This document shows positions 23,345 to 34,034 of a DNA stretch of 64,000 nt, piece after piece. Both the position numbers and the translations under genes were made by a program. The stretch covers positions 52,051,998 to 52,115,997 of the forward strand of contig CM064671.1 of the NCBI GenBank assembly GCA_032717465.1, read 5' to 3'. Each line of letters begins with the position of its first letter. The first letter of the stretch is position 1. The DNA is from Coenobita brevimanus (Eukaryota > Arthropoda > Malacostraca > Decapoda > Coenobitidae). The notes under the pieces were generated by a model that was not told where the DNA came from, made no database searches, and saw only the letters and a list, made by a program, of their open reading frames with translations.

Positions 23345-23427
23345 GTTCAGGCTTCCCTATTTTTCTTCTGGGTCATTGTACCCCCCGCCCCCTTGGGTGG
23401 ATGTACCGCCGGGGTTGAGAACCGCTG
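22202..23427 (+). mobile_element. Non-autonomous hAT transposon
   Basis: 1226 bp. The left end CAGGGGTTCTCAAC and right end (reverse complement) CAGCGGTTCTCAAC are inverted repeats with one mismatch, of the classic hAT 'CAG.GGTTCTCAA' type. The flanks GTATAGAC (22194-22201) and GTATAAAC (23428-23435) form an 8-bp target duplication with one mismatch, the hAT length. No transposase frame is present. A (CA)n tract occupies 23270-23342. Located in an IR intron. Confidence 0.88.
23270..23342 (+). repeat. (CA)n microsatellite
   Basis: Pure CA tract inside the hAT element. Confidence 0.95.
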
Positions 23428-24385
23428 GTATAAACCATTACATACATCAACTGTGAGACTGAATGTGAGTGAATAAGGCTGCATTCTATGTCAGCACTTT
23501 CCACTGTATTCTCGATCTTTTGATATAAATCTGTATGGAGTCTTAAGTGTTTAGTTAATGCAGAACAAAAATAATCATGAAAGTAGCGAAAAAATATCCA
23601 ACAGAATAATAGCAGGACATCATCTAATAAAAGAAATCATGAACAGTTCAGTTTTCAGATTTCATGTAAAGGTATTCCAGTAATGTTACATCCTCATTAG
23701 ATCGACTATAACAAACTGTGAAGTGATTCAAACTGGACACTATACACAACCCCTAGAGAAATGGTAACAGTATAATGTAACTTGCAGTGCTGCTCAGGGT
23801 TGCTTGAGTTAGCGAATAGGGGATAATTTCCTGAGGGTCAAAGGCTTCTCCCTCAACATGCATACTTTGTTTGAACACAGCCCATGTCATACTTGGTCCT
23901 GTATCTATTCACACAGAAAAGATTAACCTGAAGCTCTTGGTTCATTATCTTAGGCATCGACGAAAGAGTTGTGCCTATTACCCTAACCACCAAGTGAAGT
24001 TCTCGTGGTGTCTAGAATGTAATTTAACCTAGAACCAATACAGCTCCTTTAAGATGATAAAGTTTCTTTATTCGGGTCGGGATTATGGGTGGTGGCTGCG
24101 TCCTCTCCCCCATATTCTCCTCCGTAGTTTCCGTCAAACTGGTTAATTACTTTCCCTTTTGTGAAATGCATTTTTCAATTTTCTTTAACGCTGGGATGTA
24201 AATGGCGAATGGTCGCCCCCTACCTCGAATCTCGTACCCTCTCCATATGGTGCTTATGGCTTTCCTGTGGTTCATATCTATACCCATATAATTATCCAAC
24301 ACCGTAGCTTGATATCTGTACCTCTGCACAGGCAGACAGGTGGCAGACACTGTTAATAACAATGTGCTGTCAAAAATATAATTAC

Positions 24386-24485
24386 CTTTTGTTGAGTCCG
24401 GTTGATAACAGACTGTCTTTCTGCGTGATGAACGCTGATGAAAACGGCAAGTAGCCCTCCCTGGATAGGTAGAAGTTACACTGAC
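24386..24485 (-). CDS. IR gene exon: S2 'C-FY-SRE' block
   Basis: 100 bp micro-exon, found by looking for the S2 block missing between its neighbours. The acceptor is CTTCTCAG and the donor follows AAAAG as GTAATT. Entered in phase 1 it reads QCNFYLSREGYLPFSSAF then ITQKDSLLSTGLNKR. CNFYLSREG is a clear IR S2 signature. It leaves in phase 2, matching the single base at the start of the next exon. It lies 17.8 kb from the previous exon, beyond a cluster of LINE and piggyBac insertions. Confidence 0.85.
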
Positions 24486-25678
24486 CTGAGAAGAGTCATC
24501 CGTAAGAAGAAGAACAAGAATCGGTCGTCATCAGTGAAGGTAATACTCTGTAAACAAAGGATTTTTTATAACGATAAAACAGACGAAAGTCTAAATCATT
24601 TTAGACCAAGTTTAAGATAAAAATACTCATTCTCATACAGTACTGTGTTCATCGATCGGATTTACAGAAAAAAAATAATAATAATGATTTACATAACATA
24701 TCCCACTGAAATGTGTAGACCAGAAATATGTTGTACTGATGTTACATAATTGTAAAAAGAAAAAAATGCAGGTAATTTCATTTGATATTTATAATATTTG
24801 TACGGAACATCTTCCCGATACCAGTCATGATGTTTAATTAAAAGATAACATGTCACCTACTCATGTCTATTGTTGTTGAATAATTTCCATATCACCCTTA
24901 GGCAGATATTAAGATGCATATTATTATAAAATATAAGTTGGTTTCGCAGGTATTGCAGAAATATTTGACAAAAAAAAAAAAAAATAGAACTGAGACTGAA
25001 AAACAAATAAGGAAAAGTCTAGTATTTAGCAGGCACATTCTTTCATTCCTCTAGCAACTACCTTCAGGCATTTAAACAATCAATTGAGGCTAATGCCAAC
25101 TGGAAACTTTGAAAGATGCCGTGGCCATAGGAAATTGCAGTGGAGTTCACTGGGCGAGAAGAAGGTCGATCTAATGTTGAAAATGGTAATAAATGCATGA
25201 AATAAGAGGCAGCTGGAAACGTAATGTGACTCCCAACGCACAAAAGGATTATATTGTTTATTGGAAACTAAAGATGGATTAAGTTTATGGCCCATTGAAT
25301 TAGTATTACTAAGGGAAATATTAACAACAGGCTGAAAGGGAAAGTGTGCCACAGATGACAGCAGTTTCTATTTTTGAGTGGAAATGGCACTTCTGATAAA
25401 TTTTCATCGTGAGGTAAGTACAACAGATGGGGACTGGAAGAAAACGAAAAGCTCCACTGGAGCTTCATTGACCTAAAATGTACCTTTGATAAATTTAATG
25501 CACTGATGTCCAAGGAATAAGGGGTAACGGAGTGGGCTGTGAGAGTCAGAGAAAAAATGGAAAAGGGATCAAAAACAGGAGTGAGACTTTCAAAAGGGAT
25601 TCAGATCACTTCGCGGTAAAGGTCAGTTTAGATCGATTATTTGCACATATTCGCTTCCTGTATATACTTACAATGGAT
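24486..25678. other. IR intron, no gene recognised
   Basis: AT-rich intronic DNA. The minus-strand frames at 25080-25513 overlap each other in different frames, lack domains and are not flanked by splice sites in IR phase. Confidence 0.5.
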
Positions 25679-26441
25679 TTAACCCATCACGTCCCAAGCT
25701 ATTTTGCACCTCCGACACCCCCCAATCCCGAGGTATTTTCGAAAACTTTTTTTTTGGCTAAAACCTCCGCTTTTGGTGAGAAACATCGAAAATTCATAGA
25801 GAAATCGCTCAACTGAGGTTTAAAATACTCGATCCAGGTACCAGTACCTTCTTACCTTAATGGGTTTTCTAACAGGCCGGCACCAAAGAAAACGAGTTCT
25901 ATGGGAGGGGAACTATTTCACACCACTCATAAACTGTATTTATTTATTTACTTGCTACGAATTTATATGTAGTACAAGAGTATATTGGTTTTCAAACAGT
26001 AATATAGGCATTATAAGCATTGTTTCACTCACTAACTCATCACCATACCTGACCTTTTTTTGCCACATTACCTGATCATCATTTCTGACTGTTTCTTCCT
26101 CAAATACTATGTAAAGTTTGTCCTCCACATTGTCATCGATTGGGGAATCACTCTGGCCCTAATTGTCTTTATTGGCCAGGTCACTGGTAACAGGTGAATT
26201 GCGGAGACAATGACGTGCGGGGGGGGGGAAGTTATGCGGTGTAAGGCATTGTTCCTGCTTGGCATCTTGTAGAGGAATAGAGGAAGGTGTCCCGTGTATA
26301 CGTATGAAAAATCACGCACGAAAATTGAAAATTGTGCAAATTATGAACCTTGCAATTGCGCAACGTACCAGTACGTCGTCAGGACTGGCAAATGCAAAAT
26401 GTTGCAACGTATCCATACGTCGACGGGACGCCTCGGGTTAA
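25679..26441 (+). mobile_element. piggyBac-type non-autonomous element, copy A
   Basis: TTAA at 25679-25682 and 26438-26441. Ends: CCCATCACGTCCC on the left and CCCGAGGCGTCCCGTCGACG (reverse complement) on the right. The interior shares 'CTCCGCTTTTGGTGAGAAAC', a GAGTTCTATGGGAGG-like segment and 'CCACATTGTCATCGAT' with copies B-D. TTAA duplication and CCC termini are diagnostic of piggyBac. No complete transposase. Confidence 0.88.
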
Positions 26442-26517
26442 TGAGTACTGAAATGAGCGGAAGAGACGAATGGGAGTTGTTACTTCCTGATGGTTTGGAA
26501 ATTACTGAAGATAAAGG

Positions 26518-26703
26518 GATGGGGATGAAGTAAAGACTAGATGGAAAGAATATTTTGAAAGCCTGATGAATGTGAATAGAAAGAGCAGAGTGGCTGTAAA
26601 CATGATTGGTTTTGGTGGTATGCAGAGAAGGAATGCAGTGCCAGGAGACGTGACACTTGCACAGGTAAAGAGTGCTGTAAAGCGGCTGAAAAATGGGAAA
26701 TAG
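26518..26703 (+). mobile_element. LINE fragment, 5' side of the split copy
   Basis: Encodes RWKEYFESLMNVNRKSRVAV, then RRNAVPGDVTLAQVKSAVKR and LKNGK, the region between endonuclease and RT. It is cut after GGGAA(A) by the element that follows and resumes at about 29936. The same family is present at 45395-47946. Confidence 0.82.
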
Positions 26704-27290
26704 TCGATCAGTCCAGGGCCTTGAGCCTAGATGAATGAGGTACCAGTATTGGAGTACAGGTACATCTTTGAATGGCATGAAATCTACTGGAATGGATTTC
26801 TGCTGGGTACCCCATGCTGTGTGTGATCCCTGTGAACCCTAGAAGTGGCCCCTTTAATGAGACCAGCACAAACATTGGAGGTACCAATTTGAATCACGTC
26901 CAGATTGCGCACACTGCTAAACCAATCATAAAAACATACCTGACAGACACTCCAATCACTGTGCAGGACCCACCAGACCCCCCAGAAGGGCCCAAAATAT
27001 TTCTTCTAGCACAAACATTGTAGGTACCATATAAAACCAATTCCAAATAATCAAATACATTCCCAGAGTGTCAAAGGACCCTTGACAGAAAAGTTTCCCA
27101 CTGCATTGGCCCTACCAGACACCCTGAAAATGTTCCCCTCCTCCCCTGTGGAAGAGCTGGTCTAGCACAAACAACCCAGGTACCACATACTACCAATTCC
27201 AAATAAACAAGCACATTCCCCAGAGTGGAAAATTACAGATGCAAGACAAACTTTATGCTGTGATGGACCAGGCACCAGACACCCCGATGC
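26703..27290 (+). repeat. Left ~590-bp terminal inverted repeat
   Basis: Matches 29340-29936 in reverse complement, with moderate divergence and small indels. Confidence 0.8.
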
Positions 27291-27499
27291 CCCTTTGGCC
27301 CTGGTGGATGAGTTGAGTTACACAGACACTGGGATCACAAGATAAAATCAGGTGCTTTTGTATGATCAATGAGAGGTACCCACAAATGGTGGTAGAATGA
27401 TAAGTAATAAAAAAAAAGAAACACAGGTTTTCATCTTTTTTCTTTAATCTATCAGGTACAAGTGAAGATTAAATGTGAGCAGGAAATGTATGTCATGTC

Positions 27500-29207
27500 A
27501 CTTGCAGCTGGTCATGTCACCACAAGTCACATTCCTGTTTCACTGTCTGAGTCATCACTCCAGGGTGGTTCCGAGTTTGCATCATCAACATCCTCAAACT
27601 CGCTGGCAAGGTCTGCCTTGTCATCTCCATTACTGTCGGATCTCTCGTTGACGATGCCATTGTGAAACAGATCATCAGGCATTTCAGGGCCAGAGAACCA
27701 GTCAGGAGCATAGTACTCATCTTTTACTTTCCATCCGTACTACAGGGGATCAAGGCCTCGGCCCAGTTGTGCAGAATCTGCATTCCCCCACAGTAGGCTT
27801 ACAAAGTGTGCTCTTCGGATCTTCTTGACCAGGGTCTTTGCACAAGGTGGCAGAAGTGCACAGTTTACTTTCTTGATAATAGCCATAGGGTTTTCCTGAA
27901 AGTTTTGAAAAAGATAAGAAAACATAGCTCACAGTATGCCTAAGTGGCCTAACAGTGTTTCTCATAGATTTACTTGAGTTATGGAATTTTACAAATTACT
28001 TCTGGATTGTAGTAAGAATGGAAGGAATCTTAAGTTTCGGAAGGATGACACCAACAATGACAAATTTCAGGTCGAGTTACATGTCTGAAGAAAGGTACGG
28101 TTGTGGCAGAACTATGACACTTTTACTGTAGCCAAGTTAAGGCAACTTTTGCGGGACTACTTTTCGGTGTCACATTTACATTAACACCAACTCTTGTTAG
28201 GGACATTCTTATCGCATTTACTCTTCCCGTCATCTTGATCAGTTTAGCATGCCTGGCTTCACTGATGTCCTTTACGTGTTTCAGTCCATACAGTGTACTT
28301 ACGAACAATTCAGCCCTCATCTGGTTTGGTGAGCAGTCTTTCTATGTCAGGCTGTTGAAGAACTCTATGAATTTCCCTTCATGGTCTTTCAAAAGTATGT
28401 TGAGTGGTTTCATTTTGTCTTTTCTGTTGAATGCAGCTGTGAAATCACAGCCTGCGAATACATGGCGACCTGGCATAGCTGCAGAAAGTCCATCTTGTTT
28501 CTCCTCTAAGGCAGGGGCAACGCTCCTCACATCAATGTATCTACAATCATTACCAGTGCCACAGTCCATGATAATGTGATCAGCTGATGAGTCACCCCTT
28601 TTCATTTCCCTTCCAAGCATTCCTAGAAGAATAACCAAAACTTCAGTGTCTGATGCTTTAATCACGAGGTTTCCAGCCACAGTCGAAGCATGGAAAGCAA
28701 TGAGGGTGTCTGCCTCTTCATGTGTGCCCTGTAGGTCACCTGGCTATGTCACATCAATCTTGCCATTAGTCTCATTGACCGTGAGATGAGCACAGTAACC
28801 TCCAAGGGATATGACCAGTATCTTTTGCCTAGGACGGGACTATAGTGTTCTTTCTGCCATTCTTTCTGAAGAAAATGTGCTAACTGATTTTTGAAAATCC
28901 TATTCTGAAGCAACTTCTGGCAGTACTGCTTTGGGGCTTGTTCAGAACTGCTGATGACAAATGGATGACCTTCTGCTCCACACTGTTTTCTTTCACTATT
29001 CTTGAGTGACATTGGCAAGTAGGTATCAAACAATACATGGATTTCTCTTCCACCATGGCTGCACACATCCGACAGGAGGGTCCTGGCTAGTTTCCCATAG
29101 GAAGCGATGTTTCCGGTAGCTGACAGATATGAGTGAAGTAATAGCCCCCCATCTATCAAAGTTGCATCAATGGGAGGTAATGGCATTTGGTCAGATCCAG
29201 TTTGCAC
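27500..29207 (-). pseudogene. Degenerate nuclease-like protein of the long-TIR element
   Basis: Minus-strand pieces in order: DATLIDGGLLLHSYL and EIHVLFDTYLPMSLKNSERK (29207-28749), where the D...D pattern resembles PIN/XPG-type nuclease cores; a frameshift near 28815; a stop at about 28746 followed in frame by THEEADTLIAFHAS; then VIKASDTEVLVIL, YIDVRSVAPAL and MPGRHVFAGCDFTAAF (28680-28342); and later LLPPCAKTLVKKIRRAHF and YGWKVKDEYYAP (27900-27700). I recognise the HEEADT / DT.V..L / LPG.HAFTGCD order from an uncharacterised metazoan family. A nuclease role is inference. At least two lesions make it non-functional. Confidence 0.65.
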
Positions 29208-29339
29208 TTCCTTGAGTGAACCAAAGATGCCTCATTACTCCTGACTTCTCATGGGTGATCACCATGCCCAAAAATACTGAAGCAGTATGAACTAAAATAA
29301 CACTAACGTAAGTATAAAATTGTGATAAAGTGCCCATAT

Positions 29340-29936
29340 TCAGTGTATCTATTGGGGCCATTACAGCAAAGAGTTTGTCTGACATTGGTAATTTTCCAGT
29401 CTGGAGAATGTACTTGTATAATTGGGATTGGTTGTATGTCGTACCTGGGTTATTTGTGCTAGCCCAGTTCCTCCACAGGGGCAGAGGGACCCATATTCAA
29501 GGTGTCTTGTAGGGCCAACGCAACGGAAAAATTTTCTGTCAAGGGTCATTTGTCACTCTAGGGAATGTACTTGATTATTTGGAATTGGTTTTATGTGGTA
29601 CCTACAATGTTTGTGCTAGCAGAAATATTTTGGGCCCTTCTGGTGGGGTCTGGCGGGTCCTGCTCAGTGATTGGCGTGTCTGTCAGGCATGTTTTTATGA
29701 TTGGTTCAGCGGTGTGCACAATCTGGATGTGATTCAGATTGGTACCTCCAATGTTTGTGCTAGCCTCATTATAAGGGCCACTTTTAGGGTCCACATGGAT
29801 CACACACAGCATGGGGTACCCAGCAGAAATCTATTCCAGTACATTTCATGCTACTTCAAAGATGTATCTATACCCCATTAATAGTACCTCATTCAGCTAG
29901 GCTCAAGGCCCTGGGCGGCCAGTCTATAAGCAGCTG
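29340..29936 (-). repeat. Right ~590-bp terminal inverted repeat
   Basis: Reverse-complement partner of 26703-27290. Confidence 0.8.
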
Positions 29937-31580
29937 GAGTTGATGAGGTGTATGCAGAGATGATTAAGTGCAGTGGAGAGAGTGGAATGAAGTGCTTGTT
30001 TGAGATACTGTATGTAAGAAAGCATGGATGAGTGAAACTGTGCCAACAGAGTGGAAAAGGGCTGTGACTGTACAAAAATAAAGGTGAGCAAAAAGAGTGC
30101 AAGAATTATCGTGGAATAAATTTATTGAGTGTGGTAGGGAAGGTATATGGAAGAATTATTATAGAGAAAGTAAGACAGATATCACAAGTCCTAGTGAGTG
30201 AGGAACAGGGTGGCTTTAGGAGTGGCAGAGGATGTGTGGATCAAACATTTGCAGTGTGACAGAGAGCAGAGAAGGCTTGTGAGAAGGCCCAAAAGGTGTT
30301 TATGACACTTATGGTTTAGAAAAAACGCATGCAACAAAGTGGACAGAGAAGGATTGTGGAAAGTTTTGCACATGTACACTGTACATGGTAAGCTGCTAGG
30401 TGCCGTCAAGAGTTTTTATGATGGTAGTGAAGCATGTGTAAGGGTTAACTGACATCTAAATTAATGGTTCACGATCGGTGTGGGCGTGTGATAAGGTTGT
30501 GTGATGTCCCCATGGTTGTTCAATATATATATGGATGGGGTGATGAGAGAAGTAAAAGCACGAGAAATGAAGAGAGGGATGGAGTTGGCAATGAATGGCG
30601 ATGGTTGGAATATCTCAAATTTGTTGTATGATGATGATGCACTACTGCTTGCAAATACCGGATATGAAGTTGGTAGGCTAGTGCTGAGATTTGCTGATGT
30701 CTGTAAGCGTCGTGCCTTGAGAGTAAATGTAGAAAAGGGTAAAATGATGGTTATTGAGAGAGAAGGTGACTCCTGGTGCAATGTTACAGTGAATGGAGAG
30801 AGACTGGAATTGGTGAGAGAGTTCAAATACCTGGGTACAATGATAGAAAAGAGAGGAAAATGTGCAAAAGAAGTGGAAAGTAGAGTGACACAAGGAAGAA
30901 AAGTAGGTGGTGCAATGAAGGCCTTGATAAGAAACAGAGGCTAAGTGTTGCAGCTGCACGAGTCTTACATGAAGGAGTGTTAGTGCCAACTTCAACATAT
31001 GGAAGTGAAACTATGGTGTGGCATGAAAATGAAAAGTCCAGAGTAAATGCAGTGGAGATGGGACTGCTGAGGAATGTATGTGGAGTACAGTGGGTGGATA
31101 GGATACAAAAGAATGTGATTCGTGGTGGACACCAGAATCGAAGAGAGTGTACTGAGATAGTATGGTCATGTGGAGAGAATGGATAACAATAGAGTGGTGA
31201 AAAAGGTATATCTAAGTGAATTTGAAGGAGGGAGGAGGCGAGGTAGGCCAAGTAGAAGTTGGAGAGATAATGGTGGATGAGTGTGTGAGAAAGAGAGGTT
31301 GAGGAGAATTGTATGATCCGGGATTTGGCACCCCTTTTTAACGTGGCAGCGTCCGGATTGACACTGTCGGATACGTTTATGTGAAACTACAGAATGTGAT
31401 GAATGTTTTTGGCATATCCGATAAAGCCAAGATTCCGTGGGCTTGAATGATGAGTGAATGGAAGCGTGGCCCATTGGATTGGGCAAATTTGGCCTGTCTG
31501 AACACAGGTACTCCTCACCCTGTCCCAGGGTGGGAAAGGAGGTCTGGATGATGATGACGATGATGATGATAAAGGGAAGG
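29936..31580 (+). mobile_element. LINE fragment, 3' side of the split copy (RT to tail)
   Basis: Resumes the LINE cut at 26703 (GVDEVYAEMIKCSGE). RT blocks follow in shifting frames: YRGINLL-like near 30110, LVSEEQGGFRSGRGCVDQTF, VDREGLWKVLHMY and SPWLFNIYMDGVM. In the catalytic box the usual YADD reads YDDD (30501-30944 frame). The C-terminal VPTSTYGSETMVWHENEKSR follows, then a 3' UTR with CCCATTGGATTGGGCAAAT. The tail is a (GAT)n-like run at 31548-31571. Defective. Confidence 0.83.
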
Positions 31581-31589
31581 AGTTACAGG

Positions 31590-31965
31590 TGATGGTAGCT
31601 GGGGCCCAAAGTGACATGATACGTAAGACCGAGGTACTCGTGAGTCATTAGGAATGAGGTGATCGGACACGAATAGTGGATTATAACAAAGCAGAAGTGA
31701 GGCAAGTGTACAAATTCAAGTACTTGGAATTTGTGATGGTGGCAGAAGATAGTTAGCCGGAGATAACTGAAAGAGGTAGGCAACTGGGAGACTATAGGGG
31801 AAGGAATGGGCAGTAAAATATGATGGGCGTATACCAAGATAATTAAAAATTATTATATATCAAGCAATCAAATCAACGTTGACCTACGAAGCAGAAATAT
31901 GAGCTTTAACAAGAAGGGAAGAGAGACTGTAAAAGTGGACAAAGATGCTTAGATGTTAGTTGGGC
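31590..31965 (+). mobile_element. Fragment of another LINE (C-terminal RT region)
   Basis: The degraded frame reads VYKFKYLEFVMVAED, EITERGRQLGDY and later KMLRC-LGIS, matching the 'FKYLGSV / EIT.RI / AEMRMLRW.LGI' block of LINE C-termini. It stops where the MITE begins. Confidence 0.6.
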
Positions 31966-32290
31966 ATTTCTAATGCCCCATCCACACGAGCGGGCAATGC
32001 CTGACGGGCACTGCCCACTGAGCGTATATCCCTTGCTTCTTTAGCAGTGTTACCAGATCGAGCAGTTTCTGGCGGCCGTTGGTCACTACCAGGCACACTT
32101 GTTTTGTCCACACGGCAAGCATTGCCTCAACAACGGTCAAGGGTGTTATAGATAGTTTGCCAGTGGGTTCCCTGCTTATGACGTCATCTATGCTCGTTCC
32201 CGCCAGCCACCTTCTAAATGTGTGAGTTGGAATGTGATTTGGTATCAATGTTTGCCCATCGGGCACTGCCCGCTCGTGTGGGAGGGGCCT
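31966..32290 (+). mobile_element. MITE with CACACGAGCGGGCA inverted ends
   Basis: The left end TGCCCCATCCACACGAGCGG and the right end (reverse complement) GGCCCCTCCCACACGAGCGG match over about 35 bp, continuing into GGCAnTGCCnGAnGGGCA. The flanks TAA and TGA could be a 3-bp target duplication, which would suit PIF/Harbinger. The superfamily is tentative. It interrupts LINE sequence. Confidence 0.65.
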
Positions 32291-32600
32291 GAGAGAGAGA
32301 GAGAGAGATTCGCTCTGAAGGAATGGAGATACAGTGGCTGTACACTAGGGGATCAAGCATGATGGAGAGATCTCATCAGAAAGGATGTCTGCCTCCAGCC
32401 AACATTGTAGTACAAACACTTATTGATCAACTCCAAGAAAAAGAAACTGAGGGTTAAAAAAAAAAATAAGTCATTCAAATTTTGAAATATAAACCACTCC
32501 CTGGCAACTCTTCCACCAGTATGGAGCACAGAATGATGAAATTTACTCTTTTACTTATTAACTTTACTGAATGATTAAAAGCTAGACAAAGTCTTTTGCT
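32291..32600. other. Short (GA)n and unassigned sequence
   Basis: A brief GA run, then unassigned DNA with a poly(A) run at 32456-32467 that may be a retroelement tail. Confidence 0.4.
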
Positions 32601-33275
32601 GGGGGCCCAAGTGGCTTGGAGTGTAATACGACCTGAGGCTTGGTTGCCGTAACCCAGATCAAGAAAGCTATTACTAGGCTCCCTGCTGAGGAGGGAGGGT
32701 CACCTTGATGTGGTGGCAGAGCTTGAAGCATGGCTGGCAGTGCCATCACTCTGGAGGTGTGCCTACCTATGCAGGGTTTGGCATCAGTGGGCCTCGTGGA
32801 CCAAGCACCCCCTACATCACTGGTGAAGGAGGCCTGCTGGTGATGTTAGTCACGGCCTATTTGTCATCTAGTGTGGGACTGTTGCCTCGCCACATGTTTG
32901 CCGTGTGTGGCGTCCTGTAATGCTGGGAGCCGGGAGTCCTGGGGGTTGATTGATGCTGCACGATGCACCCTGAAGCTAGCAATACACCTCTTTGGTCCTG
33001 TACTCCAGCTAGACGGGCGGCCTGGATGGGCCAAATCAGGTCAATCGGCTTGTCATGCATTGGCTAAGGTCAAGTGGTCACTGTGGAGCCTGGTGGTTCC
33101 TATTGTCCTGGCGTCACCCTTGTCCAGGTTCCCCAGTGGTTACTCACGTATACTCCCTTGATACCTCCGGGGTTGCCATTAGTGTTGTCCCTGGCATAAG
33201 ACCTACCCTAGTTGGGCTTCATGGTGGGTGGAAGGGTGGTGGAATGAAGTGTTTTTGGTATTATTATGGCATATT

Positions 33276-34034
33276 TTAACCCATCACGTCCCGAGCTATT
33301 TTGCACCTCCGACACCTCCAAATCCCGAGGTATTTTCGGAATTTTTTGGGGGGGCTAAAACCTCCGCTTTTGGTGAGAAACATCGAAAATTCATAGAGAA
33401 ATTGCTCACCTTAGGTTTAAAATACTCGATCCAGGTAGCAGTACCTCCTTACCTTACTGGGCTTTCTAACAGGCTGGCACCAAAGAAAACGAGTTCTATG
33501 GGAGGGTAACTATTTCACACCACTCATAAATGGTATTTATTTATTTACTTGGTACGAATTTATATGTAGTACGAGAGTATATTGGTTTTCAAACAGTAAT
33601 ATAGGCATTATAAGCATTGTTTCACTCACTAACTCATCACCATACCTGACCTTTTCTTGCCACATTACCTGATCATCATTTCTGACTGTTTCTTCCTCTA
33701 ATGCTAGGTAAACTTTGTCCTCCACATTGTCATCGATCGGGGAATCACTCTGGCCCTGAATGTCTTTATTGGCCAGGTCACTGGTAACAGGTGAACTGCG
33801 AAGACAATGGCGTGCAGGGGGGGGGGAGGTTATGCGGTGTAAGGAATTGTCCCTGCTTGGCATCTTGTAGAGGAATAGAGGAAGGTGTCCCGTGTATACA
33901 TACGAAAAATCACGCGCGAAAATTGAAAATTGTGCAAATTGTGAACCTTGCAATTGCGAAACGTACCAGTACATCGTCGGGACTGGCAAATGCAAAATGT
34001 TGCAACGTATCCATACGTCGACGCCTCAGGTTAA
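33276..34034 (+). mobile_element. piggyBac-type element, copy B
   Basis: TTAA at 33276-33279 and 34031-34034. It is very close to copy A in sequence and internal order. It sits between the 5' UTR and ORF1 of the I-type LINE. A 152-residue minus-strand frame (33995-33537) shared by the copies has no assigned function; whether it derives from a transposase is unknown. Confidence 0.88.

Larger units (their letters stand above)
26703..29936 (-). mobile_element. Long-TIR element carrying a nuclease-like gene
   Basis: About 3.2 kb inserted into a LINE. Its two ends are inverted copies of each other for about 590 bp (26703-27290 against 29340-29936). Shared blocks include CAGGGCCTTGAGCCTAG near the tips, a TGCTGGGTACCCCATGCTGT-like block and several GGTACC sites. 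The interior carries one degenerate minus-strand gene (29207-27500). The target duplication is not resolved (candidate A or AA). The superfamily is unassigned: the long TIRs plus an XPG/PIN-like gene recall Academ-type transposons, but this is only a hypothesis. Confidence 0.75.

Noticed and set aside
23700..23920. Alternative S2 exon for the IR gene in the same phase
   Set aside because: Lacks the C-FY-SRE block and a phase-2 donor. The exon at 24386-24485 fits all requirements.
30461..31251. Long minus-strand frames rich in Ser, His, Phe and Leu
   Set aside because: Antisense shadows of the plus-strand LINE RT. The same applies to the plus-strand frames at 210-677 and 45878-47414.
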